Counted from the first letter of the stretch, positions 1-12,872 are shown. The stretch: DNA of 64,000 bases from Guadua angustifolia (GCA_036346375.1 CM070506.1:1612001-1676000), one strand, 5' to 3'. The notes: generated from the sequence alone by a model not told the origin. Translations and numbers: made by a program.

Positions 1-3000
1 ATTTATAGATATTAAATTAAGTCTTAAATTTAATCAATGCTTAATATGATATTATTTACTAAATGATGAACTATAATCATATTACATTTCATATTAACAT
101 AAATGCTACTATAATTTACATGATCATTATCATTAAATATCTAATTATACATTCAATTCATTAGATATAGATATCTTTTAATATTATAAATTCTTATCTT
201 AATTTATGCATTTAATCATAATTATATTGATTTGTTAATATTTAACATTGATTTCATACAATTCAATTTATACAATTTACAATGGTAATCTGTAAACAGG
301 ACAGTTACAACTGTGACTTCCTAGTAACTGATTCGTCAAATAGACGTATCAGGATTGTAATCTTGTAGAGGTAAAATGTTTCTCGACAATGATGCATTCA
401 AGTAGTATTGACTAGTGATCTAAAATTCATGCTTTAAGCATTAATGTTAGGTCTTGAGTATACGATTGAGATTTGATTAGTTTCATACTAGATGTCCAAT
501 AGTTGACTATGAAGGATACTAGAGACAGTGAATGAATAGATTCGTGAGAAATGCTTTGCTACTTGCATTCAGAGCAATTGGATTTGATGCGATTGGCTTC
601 AGTGATAGAAAGTTGGCAGTCAATGATGAATCAGTTTCTAAGTATTCGTGCATGGTATGACATTTCAATTCAGGATCTCAATTCGAGAGTTATAATGATG
701 ATGCGATTTCGTCTTCCGAATATTAATGAGTTGCTGGCAATCTGTAGAGAAGTGATTCGCGGTCAGACTGGAACGTAGTGAGTCGAAGATGATAGAATCA
801 GAACTATAGCATGTGATCACAGATATTCGATGAGAGATGTATGGCTAAGCGTGGACGAAGATTTAGAGGAGCTGATCGGGACGATTCGAGACAGTAGTCT
901 TTGAGGCATTATGTCTTGTCAGGTTGAGATCACGCAATTTGAATCGGATCAAAATTGACTCAATGCTGAGATCAAGTATTGCTTAAGAGGTATTTGTAAA
1001 TTTCCAATTGTCTGAGTTGTAATGAAAGTATGGAGATTTGAGACTTTCGATCATTAGAAAGAAGTTTCTTCACATTCTGAGTTGAATTAAATAGTCTCAT
1101 AGTATGAAATCGATATAATTTTGAGTAGGAGAATTATACATTAGTCTATTTATTATTTTGCAATGATTGATCATATTCTAATGCAATTGATTAGTGAATG
1201 AATCGATGTTTGAGGAAGTTCTTTTGATCTATTTTGACTTTAGTTATTTCTAGATTGTTCATTTAGCATTATTTGACTTCTAAATTGAAATTTTTCTATA
1301 TTATATCAAGAAATAATATATTCAAATTATTGATAATTATTAATTAATTATGAGAAATTTTGATTACATAATTATTTAGATCTACTAAATTTCATGAGAT
1401 TTAGCTTGAATATTATATGATTCTTTGGTTTGATTAGTTTCATTTTGAATCTTCTAATTTGTAATTATGCTTAATTTTGAATTGAAGATTCATACTATGT
1501 AGATGCATTCTAAGACTGTAATTTTGAATCTAATATTGATTTATTGGTTATTTTTTAGATTTGAAGTCGAATGACTATCTAAGAATGATAATGCTCTAGC
1601 TGGATAGATGACAATTAATTCTAGCTTACTTCACTTTAATTAGAGAATGCTATATCACTCAGTTACACATTTAACAGTAGATCGACTGAAATTCATCTGA
1701 AATTTGATTTAGAGCTTTGAAGTTGTATTATCAATACTTCGTTGAATGAATCATTGGAATGTTAGATGACTAGCTAGTAAATTGCTAAGTTCATCATTCA
1801 TATATTAATTTTTGATCGATTTGATTCTAATACGTCGAATTTAGAATTTAGTAGATAATTAATTAAGTCGAAATTTTATGATATCTCGGATGAACTAATG
1901 ACACTTGATAGTTGGAAATACAGAATTTTAATAGTAAGTAAGATGCGATGATACAATTGCATTCATGAACTAGATAGAGATTAGTAGTGTCATGTAGTAT
2001 ATGATAAGCATGCTTATTGCATTAAGTGACGTACTCGGATTCAGCTTATGATTGGTCAAGTGATATATTTAAGGTTAGTATAAGTTTGATGAATTGATAA
2101 ATGAGATGTATAGATCGAATGAGATGATTGAATAAAGAATTTGAAGAATGAATGCATGCTAAGTCAGAATTGAGAAGTTGAACGATTGAAAGTACATCAG
2201 CAGGTACTTTATACTGAAACACTATACGTTTAGTCTTTACAGCAGTCTAAATCAATAACTTGTGTATCAAGGGTTAAGTCAGTTATACATCAATTTTGTA
2301 GTTATACAAGTTAAGTTATAATTAATTTCTGAGATTTGGTAAGTAATTTTTCGTATAGATATTAAAAATGGAAGTTTTAACAGAAGTAAATTAGCAGTTA
2401 AATGTAGTATTAAGCACTTAAGGTACTGACTAGTTGTAAATTGTATATCACATTATAAGCATAAGTTTAATATCAGGTGAATAAAGTTTAGTATTAAATT
2501 TTAGGTAAATAAATACTTTGGTAAGATGCATGGTAAATATGCAGATTAATTTGATAAGTCAATGATTTAATTTAATAATAAATGTTGAAGATAATGAGAT
2601 TGATAATCGTTTAGTGATAATACTGAATTTATACATTGTTTTTAAGAGTTAATTTATTAAGCTTATATATTGTTACAGTAATTAATTATGCACTAATTCT
2701 TATAAGATTATAAATTTTCTAAAAAGTTATACATTAATATTTATCAAATTTTAAATTATTTAGGAATTAAGATGATAAGTAAGATCGATGAAGTAATTTA
2801 ATTTTAGTTAAAGTTATATCTTTAATTAATTATTAAGTTAGTATCTAACATTTGCATTATATCGATATTATAAATTCTTTATTCACTAACTTTATTCATT
2901 GCAACTTTATAATTAGTATTTATAATAAGGTTGGAATTTTAAATTTGTATTTTAAGTCTATTAATTATTTTTAATTAATTTTAATATTAAATTATGATTT

Positions 3001-4440
3001 TAAGATTATTTTGAATTATAGTTAATACAGTGAATATTATTTTCTAATGTTAGTTTAATACTGTTATATGTTTAAATTATGTAAGCTAAATTTTAGTTGA
3101 TTAGTAATTTGGTCAAAATAGTATTATACGATATAATTTTTTAAAATTGTACAAAAATTATCTATAAATACTAAATTTTTCATAGAATAATTCAGTCTAT
3201 ATAAAATATTAATCTATTTGAGAATTAAATCTTCTTTGAGCTAAAGGTTTTAATCTTGATTAGTTAGATTGAAAGATTGGTAAATTTTGTAAAGTACTAA
3301 TTAATTTAATAAATTTTGATCAAGATTTTAAATTAAGTTACATTTATATTTTAAATTTATAATAATTTAATTAGGAATTTTGTAACTTTTTAATTGTATT
3401 TTATTACAGTATAAAGTATGATGGAGATCAGTTTGAGCATTAATTTGATTGCAATTAATGTGAAATTTGCAACTGAGATGTTATGGAATACTATTTTCAT
3501 AGTATTGTGTTTATTAGAATTGTTTATAGTTAGGTTATATATTAAATTTGTTTAGTTTATTGCACATGTTGAATTTCAGCTACAGGTTTAGTATGTAGAA
3601 ATATTTAGTATATAAATTTGGATGATATTATGTAAGAATTAAATTATTTAAACTGCTTTATTATTATAATTCTTTGTACTCTAATTTATTGATCATAGGG
3701 TTTTTAATTTATTTTAAAGTGGATAATATGACGTATTATTCAAGTCTATTTGATAAATGTATTATTATATTAGGTTAGAATTATATTCTATAGACTTTCT
3801 TATCTTACATTTTATGTATGATAATTGTACTTAAACATATACAATTATAATATACTTTCATAGGCTTATATATTTATTCTATTTATAATGCATATATTGA
3901 AGTCTTACTTTTGTATATATCATTCTATGACTTCTTATTTTATATTTACTTTATTTATTTTGCATACTATAATTTAAATTATTTCTTAATTTCTTGAATT
4001 GTGAAACATTTAAAGAATATGTAAATATAATATTTGAATAATTATGAAGTTAAATCTTAGAATTAGAAATAATTTATATATTGTATATATTATCGTTTAT
4101 TTAAAAGTTTGAATTTATTTCTTATTAATAATTTAAAGATGTAATAAGACAACCTCAATACGTTCAATATTACTTTTATAATTACAAGTGATACAATTAT
4201 GCATATTGTTTATAATTATAGTTGTTGAAAATGCCATAAGCTTTATTTCACTTTGATTTGATATCTAGTACAATTCAGGAGATATGATCATAGCATTTTC
4301 AAGGCATAATTGTAGACAATCATTAGTAATATGTACGTTGAAAACGATAAGGTGAAATGTATAGCTATCTAGAATAGAGTAGTGTGTGTTGAAATATTGC
4401 CAAGGTAGCATTTTTAAGTGATTAGTAGTAACTAAGTTAA
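1..4440. other. AT-rich region, no supportable gene
   Basis: I see no open coding sequence that I can assign. The stretch is strongly AT-rich and, over roughly 300-2500, carries far more G than C on the plus strand (16 G and 6 C in 601-660; 13 G and 7 C in 961-1020). A 75-codon frame at 551-778 has no recognisable motif. The region runs without an obvious break into the LTR-like terminus at 5119, so it may be the body of a decayed retroelement that starts outside the window. That link is inference. Confidence 0.5.
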
Positions 4441-5119
4441 TCGTTAGAATTACTTGAGTATATTTGCGTTTAAGGATTAATAGTTCGGTAGTGGAGTGAA
4501 CTGAGTGGGAAGAACGGGGGTTGAAGGAAGAATCTGGAAGCAGGGTCCTGGGTCCATTGTCAGTGACTAGAGCTTCACCACTGTGCTAACGGAACGGGAT
4601 AGCAACAATTGGCCCACATGGCAGTGAGTGATCAAAGGAAAACAGGGTGATTTGGGGTCAATTTCTCCTTTTCTCTGATTTTATTGGTGGTCAACTAGGG
4701 GCAAAGAATGATGAAACTTTTTGACCGAGGTCGATGAATATATTTGGATGTCTGGTAAAAGTTTCAGATTAAAATGAGTTATCGAAAAATTATTAAAATT
4801 CCGACAATATATTATTTTGGATTTAAAAGTTATCTTTTCATTTTACTTCTTCAATATTTTATGCATAAAATCTCAATTGGTAGCTAAAATAATTTAATTG
4901 AATGATCAGGGTTCTCGTGGCAATTTTCTAGATTTTTACTTTTTACATTTTTGCCTTTTCTCCTTTTCCATTCTTTAATTCTCTCTATTTGATTTTTCAT
5001 GCAATGCAAAACTCCAAAGGAAATCCGGATAAAACCAATAGCATCAAGAAACTCAGAAATAAATATTTTCAAATTCAAAATATATATTTTTACTTTATTA
5101 AAATTTTGGGGATGTTACA
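4440..5119 (+). mobile_element. 3' end of LTR-type retroelement (left part outside window)
   Basis: The segment ends in GGGGATGTTACA at 5119, the same type of terminus as the complete solo LTR at 25561-29348 (GGGATGTTACA). Both show a GC-richer block followed by a T-rich tail. The expected TG...CA start and the matching 5-bp target duplication (the right flank would be CAACC) lie upstream of the window or are not visible. It is probably the right end of a long-LTR Ty3/gypsy element, by analogy with the second copy. Confidence 0.5.
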
Positions 5120-5832
5120 CAACCGAGTGGGAAGATAGCAACCGAGCGAAGCACAGTAGCGGTCGAGCGGGGAGGTGATGCAGAGGTGGTGAGGTGGGGT
5201 GGTGGAGGTCGAGGAGAGAGATAGAGTGAATGGGGAGGTGAAGTGAAGCCACAGCTGAAAAACTCCTCCCTGGTGGCTACAGATTTTGGAAGTGCTTTTA
5301 CTGTGACTTAACTTCTCAGTGCTGCGACCATGCATTAAGGAGGAGTTTTGGCCTAAAACTGAAGCATGTATACGTCAACTTTATCTTATATGGAAGAGTG
5401 AAAAAAAAGAGAGAGAAGATAGATAGCTTTTTATTCAAGTGTCAAAGATGCGGAAACATAGATGTTATCGCTATCTAAAAGCCGATATTATTGTTGTACA
5501 TGCTGGTTTTTGTTGCATACTGGTTTTATTGCTTACTCTAAAGATAACTTTTAGAGATTATTATTATATAAATTGATTTTATTGTTACTCTAAATGATAT
5601 AGATAAGAGATAAAGTAAGTAATAGATTTTGTTACCGCACTTACTCAAAGAGACTTGATTGGATAGATGGGGACAATGTCGCAGTCCCTTCGGATGGCCA
5701 TGAAAGTCTGGGCATACGTACATAGGCTCGCCATCCCCGCGGTCCACATTTTCTCCGACCCCAGCTCGCCCCACGGATTATCTCTTCCGTTGAAAAGTCT
5801 TCAGCAGAACAAACATCTTTATACATGGAAAT
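5120..5832. other. Non-coding, nothing recognised
   Basis: The stretch holds a short inverted pair (AAAACTCCTCC near 5258 against GGAGGAGTTTTG near 5340), an A/G-rich tract at about 5400-5425, and a CG-richer patch at 5690-5780 that reads openly for a few dozen codons in several frames but shows no known motif. Confidence 0.4.
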
Positions 5833-5835
5833 TAA

Positions 5836-6006
5836 GGGTGTGTTTGGTCGGTAGGATGAGATTAAATGGGATGAGATAGTGCTGTATCATTTGGTTCTAT
5901 TATTTTAGGTGAATGGAATGGTCAGCATCTATAGAGAATATTCCTCAAATTTGTATCTCACTATCTAGGATGGGACGATTTGATTCAAGCAACCAAACAC
6001 ATGTTG
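5836..6006. mobile_element. Tourist/PIF-like MITE
   Basis: The left end reads GGGTGTGTTTGGTCGG directly after TTAA. The right end reads CAACCAAACACATGTT, an imperfect inverse of the left end. Size (about 170 bp), AT-rich interior and termini fit the common grass Harbinger-derived MITEs. The right boundary is uncertain by a few bases and a clean 3-bp target duplication is not evident. Confidence 0.6.
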
Positions 6007-6008
6007 AA

Positions 6009-6770
6009 TAACTTTTTTCTTAAACTATCTCATACATATACCACTTGGTACAAAAGAGATTTGGGCATCCAAGTGTTATATCTGTGTCCAACATGATCAT
6101 CATTTTTGAAATATTTTTTAGTCCAAGAGCTAGCCTAGCAGTGACAAATTTAGGTCGCGTAAGTTAGGAATGCCCAGTCCCAGACCATGCATTGTACTGA
6201 TATTTTTAAATAGTTAATTAGTACATTGAGTATTTCGTCGATCGTCATGTTAAATAAAAATCAGAAAGCTAAATATGCGAAGTATATATGTTGAACGAAA
6301 ATAGTTAATTAGTACAGTGCTCAGGCACCACCGTGTTCAATGCCAGATGGGAGTAAGCAGGTTAGCACTAAATACGAACATGCTGCCATACCGCTGGCCT
6401 CTACCAAGTTGCAGACGCATGAAAACCAATACATGCAAGTTATCCGAGCTTTCCCTGGTAATACGAGTTGCACAAAATCTATAATAAGAAAAGGAGTAAG
6501 TAATCACTATCTATTTTTTATTCGTATTTTAATATTTACGTAACTTTCAAAAATAAAAGTATGAAAGCATTTTAATTAAATTGCAGGGGAATTAACTAAG
6601 AGATAAATTAGACAAATACAACTATATCTCCGTGCGGCTGCGTACAACTTTATTACAAGCATACAAACGATGAGATGGGTACACAAATGCACATTCTATT
6701 TTTCAGCTATATATGCATATATCGCAGTCGACGTGTAGTGACTGCACGCTTTTATATATAAATATATAGG
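6009..6770. other. Non-coding, nothing recognised
   Basis: There is a 67-codon frame at 6340-6543 whose open part ends in a possible splice donor (AAAAGGAGTAAG). I see no family motif and no supporting neighbour, so I do not call it a gene. Confidence 0.35.
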
Positions 6771-6789
6771 CTCAAAATATTTAATTGAA

Positions 6790-7374
6790 TGTTGAAATCA
6801 ATTCCATTTGAAAGATATGAAAAGACAAACCTGTAAAAGTTTTGTACCAATTCTCAAAAAATTACCATATATGCTGACTTTGAACCTCTACATACCTTGC
6901 AAATTTAAGTTGAAACTCAACTTCGCATTTTGAAAGATATGAAAAAGATTCAAACAACTAAAGAATGGTAATTTTTTGCTGACTTTGTCTTTTTCAAAAC
7001 TTCTACAGGTGGTTTCAAAACCACGGAGTTTGGAAACCACATGGAATTGAAAAATTCACCAAAAATTATCATATATATATAGGGAGGTGAACCTCTACAA
7101 TCCTGTAAAATTTGAAGTTGAAACTCAATCGCATTTGAAAGATATGAAAAGACAAAGTCAGCATAAATAGTAATTTTTACTGTTTTGGCACTATTCTTTT
7201 TGCTGTTTGTCTTTTTCATATCTTTCAAATGCGATTGAGTTTCATCTTCAAATTTTGCAAGATTGTAGAGGTTCACCTCCCCTACATATGATAATTTTTT
7301 GAGAATTTTTCAGAACTTCTACAGGTGGTTTCCACGGAGTTTTCATGAAATTGGTGATTTTCACCAAATATTTC

Positions 7375-7376
<2 letters not shown>
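6790..7376. repeat. Foldback / inverted-repeat element next to (TA)n
   Basis: The arms 7028-7158 and about 7199-7330 are near-complete inverse copies sharing words such as GGGAGGTGAACCTCTACAA and CGCATTTGAAAGATATGAAA. They are separated by a spacer of about 40 bp. Further degenerate copies of the same words lie at 6800-6990. AACTTCTACAGGTGGTTT occurs at both 7001 and 7311 in the same orientation, so the unit is a rearranged multi-copy foldback. The adjoining TA tract recalls the rice Micron elements, which sit in (TA)n; that identity is a guess. Confidence 0.6.

Positions 7377-7378
<2 letters not shown>

Positions 7379-7427
<49 letters not shown>
7379..7427. repeat. (TA)n microsatellite
   Basis: About 24 uninterrupted TA units directly abut the foldback element. 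Confidence 0.95.
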
Positions 7428-7430
<3 letters not shown>

Positions 7431-7615
7431 AGGGAGGTTTATTAAACATGCGACAATGCATTATTACTCAGCACGTGTGTACGGAGTAGGGGTGAAAATA
7501 GGTCAGATTATATCCGTCTGATCCGGATATTTGAATTCGGATATCGGATCGGATTTGGAGCATGGAGTATCCGGGAAATATAGGTCGAGATCCGGATATC
7601 GGATAATGTCCCATT

Positions 7616-8190
7616 CACTACAAGGATCACGATCACCGTCGCTCGGCTTTTCCAAGCGACCGCACGTATCTGATTCCCGATCATTATTAAAGATATTGTG
7701 TCGCTCTGGTCACCGACGACATAAGTCCTCGACACGAGAATCGACGACCTGACACATACGTAGTCGGCGGCTAAGATAAACCTCGCCGACCAAAGCATCA
7801 TCTGGCTCGGCCCGTCAACAGTGCAGTATCGGCGGTCTAATATAGTCGCGACACATACCCGACCTAACGACACCCCCGCCGACGCCGGCCCGAGCGTGGG
7901 CCCCACTTGCCCAAGCTGTGTCGTCGGTAACATTTGGGTCGCCTAGACTATTGCCCCCTCTGTATCATCGGCTATGACTATAGCCGTCGACACAGGCCCC
8001 TACTTGGATTGGCTCCAGAACCGGCTGTGTCGTCGGTAATATATGGGCCGCCTAGATTATTACCCACTCTGTATCGTCGGTTATGACTATAACCGCCGGC
8101 ACAGACCCCTACTGGGATTGGCTCCAGAACCAGCCTAGTTCTATTTGTGTCGTCGGCTATGTCCCTAGCCGATGACAAAAGTTGTAAAAA
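7616..8190. repeat. CACTA-1 left subterminal repeats
   Basis: Repeated GTCGTCGG and CCGACGAC-type words occur in both orientations, often as stem pairs such as GGCTATGACTATAGCCG. In En/Spm such repeats are the binding sites of the small TNPA-type protein; that role here is inferred. Confidence 0.85.
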
Positions 8191-8290
8191 AGGAAAAAAA
8201 ATACTAGGATTTTTTTAAAAAAATCCAATTTTAACCTGCAATAAAACCCCATTCCCAGTAGTTTTATATTCCCAATTGCCCAGAACAATC

Positions 8291-8369
8291 ACAACATCTA
8301 ATTTCACACACATTACCACATTCGCATTCACCGATACAATTCACAATTGATCACAAACGCACATATAGC
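8291..8369 (+). repeat. 79-bp direct repeat, left copy (pairs with 10501-10579)
   Basis: This 79-bp stretch recurs at 10501-10579 in the same orientation with one visible mismatch (CACATATAG against CATATATAG). The two copies bracket a 2.13 kb segment that contains the captured methyltransferase exons. Confidence 0.95.
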
Positions 8370-9610
8370 CATGTCTGCGCGTATATACCATTTGATTAGC
8401 CCGCAAGTTACTACTCCGCAATGCGCCCCGATAACTTCACCTGATGGCCATGTTGAAAACTTGAATCTACTAGCCATCAATCAGTCTTACGTTCTTCTAA
8501 GTTAAATGCTTGTCCATATACGCATTCATCCATCATGCATACAATATTCAGTACCACCATGTGATATAGAATGTAACTGCAATTGGAAAGAGGATTACAC
8601 TGAAACAAAAAGGGGATATCCCATCAGTAATCAGCAATACAGGGACAATCACAAAGATATAATCAACATTAATCTCAAGTTCTTACTTAAGCACACAAAA
8701 CTGCAATAGCCCTTGCAATATCTAAAAAGATTAGTGAAGATTGCAAACTATTCACCCATCCAAACATTCTCTCATTTCAAATCTTATACTCCAGATATCC
8801 TTTAGGACCTTTACAAATGGAAGTACAGAAAAAAAGCGCAAAGATAGTATTTATGAGACCATGATTACTATCATCTAGATGCAGAGAATAACTTGCAAAA
8901 ATTGTTCAAGTTCTACACTTCCAATCTGTTTGCACCTTTAGGTTCAATGATGGATTTATTTCATAAGAACCCTCCTTTATCATTGACAATCAAATTAGCA
9001 CACCAGTTGCTTAGATAAATATTGACACACCATAAGGCATAGACAAAAAATTAATAAACTAAAACAAAACTGAAATACACCAATAAGTAAATTATTTTGC
9101 TAATATTCATTTTTGTAACCAAATTCCCATACATGTTCATTAATCAATTATATTCATGCTACTTTTATGATTTCGCATCATTAGTAACAACAGATATTGA
9201 AGGAATATAAAAGAAAAGGTAGTGAATTCATGAACTTGAAAGGATTACGAGAGATTTTGAGAAATGAATACAGTGAAATGATTCTCAATTCATTTTTTTT
9301 TACAAAAATGTTTCCTTTGTTCCTGTTATCTCCAAATACACCAAGTTTCACAAAGCCTAGATTAAAGCGCATCCGGTATCATATTAATATCTGCGATTGT
9401 TTTCCCTCTACATCTAATTCAATACATGTATATTCTCTTATTATCTGTACTGATGAAACCATGTGAATGCAGATATGGGACTATGCACCACTCAAGCGGT
9501 ATCAAGTATCAACTCTATTTCTAGCATTTTTACAAAAAAGCACTATACGATGATGGTATAAAAATGTTTTACTTCCAACTATACCCAAAGGAAGAATATA
9601 TGTTACAAGA

Positions 9611-9765
9611 TTATTCAGCTAGGAAGTGCACAGCACATAAGGGCAAATGAGGAAAGGTGCCTGAAAGAACTCCAACAAATAAATTGTTGTCTGGCATAAC
9701 AAAAGCAGCTAAGAACTTCCCCTCAACATTTTTGCCATTTGTAGACTTGTAGGCTTCTAGGGACT
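9611..9765 (-). pseudogene. Unidentified exon-like fragment ending in a stop
   Basis: On the minus strand an open stretch of about 50 codons ends at a TAA (9611-9613). It contains the word FVMPDNNLFVGVLSGTF, which looks like real protein sequence rather than chance reading. I do not recognise the family. It lies between the two 79-bp repeats of CACTA-1, so it probably arrived with the captured segment. Whether it belongs to the same donor gene as the methyltransferase exons at 9984-10440 is unknown. Confidence 0.35.
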
Positions 9766-9983
9766 ATGAACCAACTGGAGATAAACTTCATTTTGTAATG
9801 GGGAAAGACAACATATGACGATGGCATTTTGTTTCTTCGATTCATATAATGAGTCATTGATGAAACTGTGGAGCAAGTCTAAGCAGTACATACCTCAAGC
9901 ATTAGCACCCAACATGGTCGAGGATCCTTGCGGCCTGCAAAAAAAAGAACAGGAAGATTGAAATAATGAAAATAGATATGATA

Positions 9984-10440
9984 ATGTCCCGGAACCTCCA
10001 CCGATTTCATATATCTGATCAGTACAAGAATCCATTTCATATGGTTGGTCAATAATGAAAATAGATATGATAATGTGCCATGATATTAGAATACACACAG
10101 AAGCGAAATTGGAGCTTCTAAGACCAAGTAAGTGAATTGGGGTGCGAAACTATGTGACAAGAAAATGTTAAGAACATACCTTCAACGGGACTGAAAGATT
10201 AGCTATACGTAGAATTGATGCAGCTATTGCATAGGCATACCATGGCTGCAACAGAGAATAAAAACATGCATCAATGGCTAAATGGAAAGAAAATTGGCAC
10301 CTCATTCTCTTTATGAGCTAAAGCTGAAAGGAGTACCTTAAAAAGCTCCACTGGAGTAAACCAAGCGATATCATGCTTCTTATAAAGCTTATCAAGATGC
10401 TGCAGGTATGCAATCCTCCCTGCATGATAACTCTTGTTCC
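9984..10440 (-). pseudogene. Captured MidA/NDUFAF7-like (DUF185) methyltransferase fragment
   Basis: Three exon pieces can be read on the minus strand. The first (about 10440-10337) ends in HDIAWFTPVELFK at a GT donor. The second (10245-10180, 22 codons) has AG and GT borders and reads PWYAYAIAASILRIANL. The third starts at 10013 after TGATCAG and reads IYEIGGGSGT, a classic SAM-binding motif I. The order of a TP-x-ELF block, a helix and then EIGGGSG fits plant MidA/NDUFAF7-type proteins, which act on mitochondrial complex I assembly. After the SAM motif the frame degenerates: a 26-bp direct repeat (9961-9986 and 10050-10075) surrounds this exon. It lies within CACTA-1, in the sense of the transposase genes. 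The family call rests on motif memory. Confidence 0.6.
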
Positions 10441-10500
10441 TAGTATTATTTGTATTGCTAATATACCCTTGTTCCTAAGCAAATGCATTTTCATTTGAGA

Positions 10501-10579
10501 ACAACATCTAATTTCACACACATTACCACATTCGCATTCACCGATACAATTCACAATTGATCACAAACGCATATATAGC
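10501..10579 (+). repeat. 79-bp direct repeat, right copy
   Basis: See the left copy at 8291-8369. The sequence before this copy and after the left copy is unrelated, so the homology stops sharply at both ends. Confidence 0.95.
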
Positions 10580-10689
10580 AAAATGCATCAATAATTCACA
10601 AATTCAGCTCACAAACCAAAAGAGTACATCACATTCACAATCAACAAGTCTATGAACCAGCAAAAGCAATAACTAACTAAGTCTGTGAA

Positions 10690-12710
10690 CCAGCAAAAGG
10701 ATCAAGAAACACCGCCGACGAATTGATCTGTGGCCGATCTTGTGCCATCGAATCACCTCCTGAGCATTCGCCGAGGAGCAGATGCTGTTGAGGTGGACAC
10801 CTACAAGATTAGAGGAAACCACAATTTTCAAAACTTTTGTGCATTTGTGTACTTGTATGAATAGTTAGCAAAAAGCTGAAACAAAATGCATTACCCCTGT
10901 CAGTCTCATGAAGAACGGCGGCGAGGTGGCATCTGCGGTGGCCGGAGGGTCCCGCCCCCTGCAACGACTGTGGATATGATATGTTAGCATCTGAAACGTG
11001 TAAGTACAACGTAGCTAAGTATACAATCTTAATTACCTGCAAATAGTTGAACATCCAGAGGTTCTGACTCTGGAGGGCCTCGTACCGCCTCCTATCCTCC
11101 TCTCGCTCCGCCTGCCTCCGCTGCTCGTCCGCCTGCCTCTATTGCTGCAACTCTGTGATCATCTTCACCGGCTTCCACTGTAATGCCTTTGGCGGAAGAG
11201 GCGGCTCGTTGTTGACGTGCCTCGACTTGGCCCTCAGACGAAGTCGGGCGCCACCACCGAGTCCATGAAGCCGAGCTCGCTGTGACTCCTCCCACCGAAC
11301 TCGGGTAGATGACCGGAGGGTCGACCGGCATGGTCAAGGGGTCACATCGGCACCATGCTTCTCCTTCATGGCTGCACTGTATGTATCTTGCGAAACAAAT
11401 AAGATATGAAGTGGATTAGCTCGCCACGATTGCGATAGTTGTAGAGTAGCGAGAAGAGAAAGTCACTTACAATCTTCTCTGGCAACCGGGGGCATCGGTG
11501 GTTGCGTACCGTCAGGTCGGACACGGGGCGTGTGTGCCTGCGTCCACACGGTGAACTCATCGGGCTCAAGTCCCGTCTCCGACTCCTGCAGTTCAATTTC
11601 AAATGTGAAATGAAAAACTGAATTGACAAGAATGCTAGAGTTGTACTTAGTATACTTACGATATCGTGTGCAACGTGACACATGCCTCGTCCACCTAGGT
11701 AGGTCACACAGATCTCAGGGTTGGCTTCTCGATTCCCCCTGTTCCTCTTGGACCTCTCGATCCACTCCTTCGATGCCCACATCTTGCAGAGCTCCCTCCA
11801 GGCCTATGGACACTTGTCCATCCAGTCCGGACACCAAGGCTGGTACTCCTTCGCCTCGAGGTACTGCTGCAAGGCATGTGCCCTCGAGATCTTCATCCCC
11901 GTGCTCCTGTAGTGCTTCATCACCGCGTCCCGGCGGGATAACCTGATGGCGTCCTTGACAGTCTTTGCCGCCATTGTGTCGAGCACATGGCGACAAGCAT
12001 GATAGTCGTCCTGGGATGCGTTAGGGCCAAGCTGATACCTCGCCTGAAACGAAACAAACACGTGAAGCTATAAACACGAAAACATCAATAGAAATGACAA
12101 CTTACCCAGAACTCGGCTATGCAATGATCCGCGACATTGCCTCCCGGTCGTCCTCCACGAGTGAGTAGTTGCTCCACCTAGTCACCGGCATCGAGCATCA
12201 CCTCGCCCACTCGCCCGGGTAGAGCCGCTCAGATCACCCCTAGCAAGTGGCCCGCCTCGCTTACCCTTGTTGAGGCAAACCAAGCCCTGCATGAAGAATT
12301 AATAACAAGTGGTTAGCAAGTTTGTGGTTAGCAATAAAAGACATCGAAAATTTGTAGCACATACCTTTGCCACTAGAAACAACTATCTCTATCCTCAATT
12401 TGGATCTGTGGGGGCTTTGGCAATTTATTCCGCCTCGACTTTTCTTGGTTCTCATGAGCTCGAGGCACCCCGACTCGGTGCAGCTTGACTCCCATGGATC
12501 CCGGTCCTCGCCCCTCCTCATCCCCCTCCTCAAGCGCTCGAGCCCACCAACCCCAACGAAGCTCCTCATCCCCTCATGGGAGTCGGTGGTCATGTGGTGC
12601 TCCTCCACCTCTGGGAGTCGGTGGTAGCCACCACCTCCTCCCTCCTCGAAGCGTCGTCTTGGGGTGAGCTGCCTCACTTTGCACTCCTCATGCCCCCTTC
12701 CCAAGACCTT
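10690..12710 (-). pseudogene. CACTA-1 Transposase_24-type (Ptta/En/Spm) gene, decayed
   Basis: Several exon-like blocks on the minus strand follow the usual order of the plant Ptta/En/Spm transposase family (PF03004): an N-terminal block near 12440-12270 (GLGLPQQGKRGG-like), a central block near 12060-11800 (TVKDAIRLSRRDAVMKHY), the signature RELCKMWASKEWIERSKR-NRGN near 11800-11720, and a C-terminal Q/R/E-rich helix near 11160-11045 (RRYEALQSQNLWMFNYLQ) followed by a GT donor. A TAG interrupts the reading between DKCP and AWREL. It lies downstream of the TNP2 gene on the same strand, as in other grass CACTA elements. Confidence 0.75.
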
Positions 12711-12872
12711 CTTCAATTTTTGGCCAACTTTTCAAGACCTCCAAACCATCTGCGCACAAATTAAATTAAATGACATAAAGTACATTGATATTAATTGAAA
12801 CGAATAAAATATAAACGATATAAAATTAAATGACATAAAGTATATAAAATTAAACCTATAAAATTAAATAGC

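Noticed and set aside
551..778. 75-codon frame as a host gene
   Set aside because: No motif, no supporting splice or promoter context, and surrounding frames are closed.
1..5119. Organellar DNA insertion as an explanation of the AT-rich region
   Set aside because: No plastid or mitochondrial gene or rRNA/tRNA sequence is recognisable, and the end at 5119 is LTR-like.
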